Origin: an uncultured Lachnospiraceae bacterium
GTDB taxonomy: Bacteria > Bacillota_A > Clostridia > Lachnospirales > Lachnospiraceae
Assembly (NCBI GenBank): GCA_910577835.1
Contig: CAJTOU010000037.1
Location: 1-28,130, forward strand
Direction of reading: 5' to 3'
DNA: 28,130 bases
The notes under the pieces were generated by a model, which searched no databases, was not told where the DNA came from, and worked only from the letters and a program-made list of their open reading frames with translations. The translations under genes were made by a program, and so were the position numbers. Shown here in pieces: positions 24,169 to 28,130 of this stretch (its first letter is position 1; every line of letters begins with the position of its first letter).

Positions 24169-24191
24169 TTTTCTGCTGCCGATGCTATAAT
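24159..24191. promoter_or_regulatory. mirror-image divergent extended -10 promoters
   Basis: ATTATAGCAT (24159-24168) and ATGCTATAAT (24182-24191) are a perfect 10-bp inverted repeat 13 bp apart. Each arm reads TGCTATAAT outward, an extended -10: the minus arm toward the S26 peptidase gene, the plus arm toward the PqqD/kinase-like gene. No strong -35 is seen, so either the extended -10 suffices or an activator is used. Confidence 0.65.
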
Positions 24192-24223
24192 AAACTTATT
24201 AAATGACCGGAGGTATTTGATTT

Positions 24224-25378
24224 ATGAGACAAACAAAAGGATATTGTCTGAAGGAAATCGCAGGAGTTTTCTATCTGCTTCCATATGGCCAACTGATTTC
24301 CGACCATTGTCGGGGTGTTCAACTAAACGAAACCGGAATTTTTCTGTGGAATACATTGGAAAAAGTACATTCCCGCAGTGAACTTCTTGAATGTTTTATT
24401 AGACATTATCAGGCGGAAAAAGAAGAAATTCCGGCTATGGAGGCTGATTTAGATACATTTTTAAGACAAATGCGCTTTTATGGCATAATTGATATGGAGG
24501 ATTCGTGGAATATATGTGAGAAACCGGCATATCAATATTTAAAAATCGGCGGAATTTCCATAAAACTCATTGGACCAAAGGAAGCATTTTCAGAAAATTT
24601 TCTTCCATTTACTGCAGATGCCTGTAAAAATACTGATTTAACGATAGAAGTACTTATCGGCAGTCCTGATTGTCACAAAAACGGAGAAATATTAATACGA
24701 AATAACGAACTGATTGTATGTGAGGGAAAAGAAGAATATATTTTTCTATTTTTGAAATTTAAACAGCTTGCAGAAATGTATTTTGACAAGTCGGGAACTT
24801 ATGCCTGTTTTTACTGTCAGCCTCCTTTTGGTAAAGAGCTTGCAGAAGAACTGTTTCATGCTGTGAGATTTGTATATTTATATCTTGCACAAAAGCGGGG
24901 ACTGTTTGCCCTGCACTCAGCTTCAATTCTCTATCGGGACAAAGCATGGCTGTTTTCAGGACATTCGGGTATGGGAAAATCTACACATACAAATCTGTGG
25001 AACCGAATTTTGGGAACACAAATTTTAAACGGAGATTTAAATTTAATGGAACTGACTTCTGATAGTGCGATTGTTCATGGTACACCATGGTGTGGAACAT
25101 CCGGAATCGCTGATAAACATACTTATCCTATCGGCGGGATTGTATTGTTGAAACAAGCAAAGCAGGATGTTTGTGTGAAATTATCTGAGGATGAAAAAGC
25201 TCTGCTTGTAATGCAGCGGCTTATTTCTCCAGCATGGACAAAAGAAATGATTGAAGAAAACCTTTCATTTACCAGCAGACTTGCAAAAATTGTCCCTGTT
25301 TTTCGGCTGGAATGTACAAAAGAGGATTCCGCAGTTTATACTGTAAAGGAACGGATAGACAAGTTCCTGTCTTTCTAA
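24224..25378 (+). CDS. PqqD-like (RRE) domain fused to HPr-kinase-like P-loop domain
   Basis: 384 residues. Residues 1-92 resemble PqqD: LKEIAGVFYLLPYG, then VQLNETGIFLWNTLEKVHSR and DLDTFLRQMRFYGIID, the winged-helix RiPP recognition element that binds leader peptides. Residues 225-384 resemble HPr kinase: ALHSASILYRDKAWLFSGHS, Walker A GHSGMGKST (246-254), NGDLNLM with D271, then HGTPWCG and PIGGIVLLKQ. Only one acid remains where HPr kinases have a DD pair, so kinase activity is uncertain. Lasso-peptide kinases (ThcoK/PadeK type) are known relatives that phosphorylate peptides. The start at 24224 has CCGGAGG upstream. Its neighbours, an S26 peptidase, two leader-sharing proteins and an exporter, suggest a peptide-maturation role. 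Confidence 0.85.
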   Translation: MRQTKGYCLKEIAGVFYLLPYGQLISDHCRGVQLNETGIFLWNTLEKVHSRSELLECFIRHYQAEKEEIPAMEADLDTFLRQMRFYGIIDMEDSWNICEKPAYQYLKIGGISIKLIGPKEAFSENFLPFTADACKNTDLTIEVLIGSPDCHKNGEILIRNNELIVCEGKEEYIFLFLKFKQLAEMYFDKSGTYACFYCQPPFGKELAEELFHAVRFVYLYLAQKRGLFALHSASILYRDKAWLFSGHSGMGKSTHTNLWNRILGTQILNGDLNLMELTSDSAIVHGTPWCGTSGIADKHTYPIGGIVLLKQAKQDVCVKLSEDEKALLVMQRLISPAWTKEMIEENLSFTSRLAKIVPVFRLECTKEDSAVYTVKERIDKFLSF

Positions 25379-25440
25379 AAGTACTGGCTATTGTATCATT
25401 CAGCGTTAATATATCTTACACATAGATTCACTGCATCGTA

Positions 25441-25484
25441 AAAAGCCTGCCTGTTCTTTTATCTGCGAACAGACAGGCTTTTTA
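25441..25484. terminator. bidirectional terminator between convergent genes
   Basis: AAAAGCCTGCCTGTTC and GAACAGACAGGCTTTTT form a stem (one G-T wobble) around a 10-nt loop, with A and T runs at the ends. It closes the PqqD/kinase-like transcript on the plus strand and the first leader-bearing gene on the minus strand. Confidence 0.85.
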
Positions 25485-25491
25485 TTCTTAT

Positions 25492-25860
25492 TTACATATC
25501 ATATGTATTCCAGTCAATCTTCTCGTCTGCTTTATGTCCCTTTGCTTCCCAACCCGGCATACGTTTGCCATTATCCGTGTCATAACTTGTAGCTCCGTCA
25601 AGAAATGCCTGGTCAAGCTGAAGTCCGCATCCATTCCAGCGGAATGCCGGACATCCGTTACATCCAAGATGGCTTAAATAAGTATCTCCGTCATAATTAT
25701 CCTTATGCCATACTCCGTTTACATACTTGCTGTCACAGCCCGGTCTTGCCGCATTTGCAGCAGTAGTATTATTCTCTGCAACCATATCTCCGCTGGCAGT
25801 ATAAATTCCCTCCACAAGCTCTTCATTGCTTAAAACAACTGGTTTTTCATAATTCTTCAT
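25492..25860 (-). CDS. leader-bearing small protein A, Cys-containing core (RiPP-precursor-like)
   Basis: 122 residues, no signal peptide. Residues 1-24 (MKNYEKPVVLSNEELVEGIY then TASG) match protein B at 26158 in 19 of 24 positions. The rest is unrelated: four cysteines (C42, C67, C70, C78), the last three in GCNGCPAFRWNGCGL, rich in Gly, Asn, Asp and aromatics. A conserved leader followed by a divergent core is what recognition-element-guided peptides look like; ASG could be the cleavage site since S26 enzymes prefer small residues at -3 and -1. GGAAGGAGAAGGGAATTA precedes the ATG. It has its own promoter at 25899-25926 and a shared terminator. A secreted folded protein rather than a modified peptide is also possible. 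Confidence 0.8.
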   Translation of the reverse strand: MKNYEKPVVLSNEELVEGIYTASGDMVAENNTTAANAARPGCDSKYVNGVWHKDNYDGDTYLSHLGCNGCPAFRWNGCGLQLDQAFLDGATSYDTDNGKRMPGWEAKGHKADEKIDWNTYDM

Positions 25861-25898
25861 TAATTCCCTTCTCCTTCCATAAAAATTTTCATAATCTT

Positions 25899-25926
25899 AT
25901 TATATTTTAACTTTCAAAAATTTCAA
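25899..25926 (-). promoter_or_regulatory. promoter of leader protein A
   Basis: On the minus strand TTGAAA (25921-25926), 16-bp spacer, TATAAT (25899-25904). A TTTCTATC...GATAGAAA palindrome (25929-25950) sits immediately upstream of the -35. Confidence 0.7.
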
Positions 25927-25928
25927 GC

Positions 25929-25950
25929 TTTCTATCTGAATTGATAGAAA
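25929..25950. promoter_or_regulatory. GATAGAA palindrome, candidate operator or activator site
   Basis: TTTCTATC-TGAATT-GATAGAAA is an 8-bp inverted repeat with a 6-bp centre. The half-site GATAGAA recurs at 26055-26061 and 26071-26077, on both sides of the -35 of protein B's promoter. Shared sites next to two divergent promoters suggest one regulator. Confidence 0.5.
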
Positions 25951-25961
25951 TTTATTATCAC

Positions 25962-26005
25962 AAATTAGTATGGCAGACACTTTATCTTGTCTGCCATATT
26001 AATTT
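25962..26005. terminator. terminator-like hairpin between the two divergent leader genes
   Basis: AAATTAGTATGGCAGAC (25962-25978) and GTCTGCCATATTAATTT (25989-26005) form a 17-bp stem with one mismatch and a 10-nt loop, then TTT on the plus strand. Being upstream of both genes it ends neither; it may insulate them from each other or mark a lost gene. Confidence 0.6.
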
Positions 26006-26054
26006 TTCTGCTTTTTATATTGAAACAATCCCGCTTAAAACTTCTTTCAATTTT

Positions 26055-26093
26055 GATAGAATCATTGACGGATAGAAAAATCATTGTTACGAT
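26055..26093 (+). promoter_or_regulatory. promoter of leader protein B with flanking GATAGAA repeats
   Basis: TTGACG (26065-26070), 17-bp spacer, TACGAT (26088-26093), overlapping a possible TATACT at 26093. GATAGAA occurs at 26055-26061 and 26071-26077, each followed within 2 nt by ATCATTG, so the -35 lies between two direct repeats. Confidence 0.7.
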
Positions 26094-26157
26094 ATACTTA
26101 TACTATCAATCACATTGAGCTTATCAGTTATAATCAAAAAGGAGGTTTTTATTATTT

Positions 26158-26598
26158 ATGAAAGCATATGTAAAGCCTGTTGTTCTGGCAGCAGAAGAAT
26201 TATCAGAAGGTATTTATACAGCAAGCGGCGAAGATATTACAACTGACTGCTGGACAGTAGATGCAGTAGATGTTCAGGACTGGAATGGTTCTCATCATGT
26301 ATTTGAAGTTCGTTGCAGACATTCCACAAGCGTTGAGCATATCTCATCTTCTACTCTTGTCACATTAACCTTCAGCTCACCTGTTACAGACGCCTATTCC
26401 GAATTTACCTGCAATTATTCAGGAAATACCGTAACCATCGAACGTGAATTACATGCAAATGCATATAAATCCGGTGATAACATGACATACAAGGTATGGG
26501 TAAAAGCGGCTGATGAACCTACTACAAAAAGTATTTCCTGTACACAAAAAGTCATCTCCTGTACGCACAAGGCAAATGTTCAGGGAAAATATGATTAA
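26158..26598 (+). CDS. leader-bearing small protein B, beta-rich core (RiPP-precursor-like)
   Basis: 146 residues. The N-terminal 24 residues (MKAYVKPVVLAAEELSEGIY then TASG) are the leader shared with protein A. The core differs entirely: Thr/Ser/Val-rich alternating strands such as STLVTLTFSSPVTD, NTVTIERELHA and MTYKVWVKAAD, with cysteines at 31, 53, 85, 128 and 135. That looks like a small beta-sandwich domain rather than a short peptide. AAAAAGGAGG precedes the ATG by 12 nt. A strong terminator lies between it and the exporter, so it is likely made in excess of the exporter. No known family is recognised. Confidence 0.8.
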   Translation: MKAYVKPVVLAAEELSEGIYTASGEDITTDCWTVDAVDVQDWNGSHHVFEVRCRHSTSVEHISSSTLVTLTFSSPVTDAYSEFTCNYSGNTVTIERELHANAYKSGDNMTYKVWVKAADEPTTKSISCTQKVISCTHKANVQGKYD

Positions 26599-26624
26599 TT
26601 TATACCTTTTACTTTTTGAATTTT

Positions 26625-26663
26625 AAACAGCATCACCTGCTGTGTCAGGTGATGCTGTTTTTT
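26625..26663 (+). terminator. strong terminator between leader protein B and the ABC exporter
   Basis: AAACAGCATCACCTG (26625-26639) and CAGGTGATGCTGTTT (26646-26660) form a perfect 15-bp stem with a 6-nt loop and a run of six T (26658-26663). It lies 27 nt after the protein B stop and about 40 nt before the exporter start. Exporter expression would need read-through or its own promoter. Confidence 0.9.
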
Positions 26664-26700
26664 CCACTGTAACCCCTGTTATAAGCCTAAGGAGATGATT

Positions 26701-28130
26701 ATGAACGAAAAGATAGCCTTTTATACCAGACGAATCAGAGAAGGCCGCCTGAAAGAAATGTGGCAGCAGACCAGATGGATTTATCAATATGCCAGACATT
26801 ACTGGGTTGCCATGGTTGCCTATACCTTGCTTGGTATGAGCAGCACACTGATTGCGCTTGCAACCAGTCTGGTTTCCAAGGATTTAGTTGATATTATTAC
26901 CGGCCACCAGACAGGCGAGGTGATTCGTACCTTTTGTACAATGATTGCATTAAATATTGTCACTACCTTTCTGGGACTGGTTTCTGACTACGCTTCCACA
27001 TGGATTGGCATGAGGGTGGATGCGGAAATTAAATCCGATATTTTTGAAAAAATACTGGTTACGGACTGGGAATCCCTGACAAACTATCATACCGGCGACT
27101 TGCTGACTCGCTGGAGCGCCGACGCTTCCATGATTTCAAACGGTGTTTTGAACTTTATTCCAAATACCATTATTTATCTCTTTCGTTTTTTCAGCGCCTT
27201 TGCCATGGTAATTTATTATGACTGGACCTTTGCTGTTTTTGCATTTCTAGGCATGCCAGTATCAGTACTGCTTTCCAAGACACTGCTCAGACGTATGGTC
27301 AATAACAATAAACGAAGCGCAGCTATGGGAGCCAGAATGTCCGGCTTTAATCAGGAAGCATTCTCCAATATTCAGACTATTAAGGCGTTTGACTTAATTC
27401 ATCTGTATATTGAACGCCTGAAACAGCTCCAAAAGGACTATATTACCATGAAGCTTGACTTCCAGAAAATGTCAATCTGGACCTCTCTTCTTCTGTCTAC
27501 TGTTGGAATGATTGTATCCTATGCCTCCTACGGATGGGGAATTTACCGCGTCTGGAGCGATGCTATCAGCTATGGTACCATGACTTTATTTTTAAGTCTT
27601 TCCGGTACATTGACGGGCACTTTGCACAATCTGACCTCTCTGATTCCGACTGCAATTAGCATTACCACATCGGCGGGGCGTCTTATGGACATTGTTGAAA
27701 TGCCACGTGAAGATTACAGCCATGATAATGAAGTAAGGGAGTTTTATGAGAAATTTAAGGCCAATGGCGTTCATTTTCGCATAGATAATCTGTCTTATAC
27801 TTATCATACTGGAACGACTGTATTTGAGCATGCCTCTCTGGAAGCGCATCCTCACGAAATTATCGCTCTGGTAGGTCCGTCAGGAGAGGGAAAAACTACC
27901 ATGCTTCGCCTGATTTTATCACTTATGCCTGTCAGTGAGGGAACTGCTGTGTTATATGGAAAGGCCGAAGGAAAAAATGGCGATGATATCCTTCAGGAGA
28001 TACCGGCATCCCCGTGTACCCGCAAGCTGTTTTCCTATGTTCCTCAGGGAAATACCATGTTTTCAGGAACGATTGCCCAAAATCTTAGAAATGTTATGCC
28101 AGACGCTAGCGACGAAGATATTATAAAAGC
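26701..28130 (+). CDS. ABC exporter, membrane domain fused to ATPase (cut by window end)
   Basis: At least 476 residues and open at the window edge. The membrane domain (about residues 30-330) has several hydrophobic segments, including VAMVAYTLLGMSSTLIALA and TIIYLFRFFSAFAMVIYY. The ATPase follows: Walker A GPSGEGKTT (392-400) and Q-loop YVPQGNTMFSGT with Q449; the signature and Walker B lie beyond the window. No C39 peptidase domain is present at the N-terminus, so leader removal must be done by another protein, plausibly the S26 peptidase. AAGGAGATGATT precedes ATG 26701. Likely exports proteins A and B; the substrate is inferred from position. Confidence 0.92.
   Translation, partial: MNEKIAFYTRRIREGRLKEMWQQTRWIYQYARHYWVAMVAYTLLGMSSTLIALATSLVSKDLVDIITGHQTGEVIRTFCTMIALNIVTTFLGLVSDYASTWIGMRVDAEIKSDIFEKILVTDWESLTNYHTGDLLTRWSADASMISNGVLNFIPNTIIYLFRFFSAFAMVIYYDWTFAVFAFLGMPVSVLLSKTLLRRMVNNNKRSAAMGARMSGFNQEAFSNIQTIKAFDLIHLYIERLKQLQKDYITMKLDFQKMSIWTSLLLSTVGMIVSYASYGWGIYRVWSDAISYGTMTLFLSLSGTLTGTLHNLTSLIPTAISITTSAGRLMDIVEMPREDYSHDNEVREFYEKFKANGVHFRIDNLSYTYHTGTTVFEHASLEAHPHEIIALVGPSGEGKTTMLRLILSLMPVSEGTAVLYGKAEGKNGDDILQEIPASPCTRKLFSYVPQGNTMFSGTIAQNLRNVMPDASDEDIIK

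Noticed and set aside
25492..26598. Calling proteins A and B lanthipeptide, lasso or ranthipeptide precursors
   Set aside because: No LanM/LanB, lasso cyclase or radical SAM gene is in the window, and the cores are much longer than usual. Only the leader logic is supported.
27592..27855. 87-codon minus-strand frame inside the exporter
   Set aside because: Antisense shadow of the ABC exporter coding sequence, which shows a complete membrane domain and Walker A in the plus frame.

Overview
The window looks like the chromosome of a low-to-medium GC Gram-positive gut anaerobe, most likely a Lachnospiraceae member (Clostridia; Blautia / Mediterraneibacter / Dorea-like). The reasons are the S10 ribosomal-protein operon in standard order with Clostridia-type protein sequences, strong AGGAGG ribosome binding sites, a short flavodiiron protein typical of strict anaerobes, and a UBA plus DUF4342 membrane protein. 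The placement rests on recognising protein styles, not on a search. I saw no rRNA, tRNA, CRISPR array, transposase or phage gene.

Region 1 (1-5722, minus strand) is the promoter-proximal S10 operon: rpsJ, rplC, rplD, rplW, rplB, rpsS, rplV, rpsC, rplP, rpmC and the first codons of rpsQ. A good promoter lies about 285 nt upstream of rpsJ, so the leader is long and structured. Two normally tight junctions (rplW-rplB and rpmC-rpsQ) are widened by copies of a small palindromic repeat. The same repeat occurs in tandem near 23.4-23.6 kb.

Region 2 (5723-7541) holds an orphan HNH/Endo VII (WHH-like) toxin-type nuclease and a TIM-barrel sugar phosphate isomerase/epimerase. Region 3 (7653-15435) is an array of four intact paralogous membrane-anchored proteins of unknown function plus one decayed C-terminal fragment, interrupted by a plus-strand rRNA-type methyltransferase.

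Region 4 (15582-18485) has an OmpR-type two-component system and a UBA/DUF4342 membrane protein. Region 5 (18832-20965) is an overlapping AAA ATPase plus TOPRIM-like gene pair resembling two-gene abortive-infection systems. Region 6 contains a DUF6033-like protein and a flavodiiron protein (FprA).

Region 7 (23631-28130) is the most interesting part: an S26-type peptidase, a fusion of a PqqD-like peptide-recognition domain with an HPr-kinase-like P-loop domain, two small proteins that share a nearly identical 24-residue N-terminus followed by unrelated cores, and an ABC exporter that runs off the window. Together these look like a leader-guided modification, cleavage and export system (RiPP-like or a leader-tagged secreted-protein system). 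The leader-bearing genes are divergent, have good promoters flanked by shared GATAGAA motifs, and one is separated from the exporter by a strong terminator.
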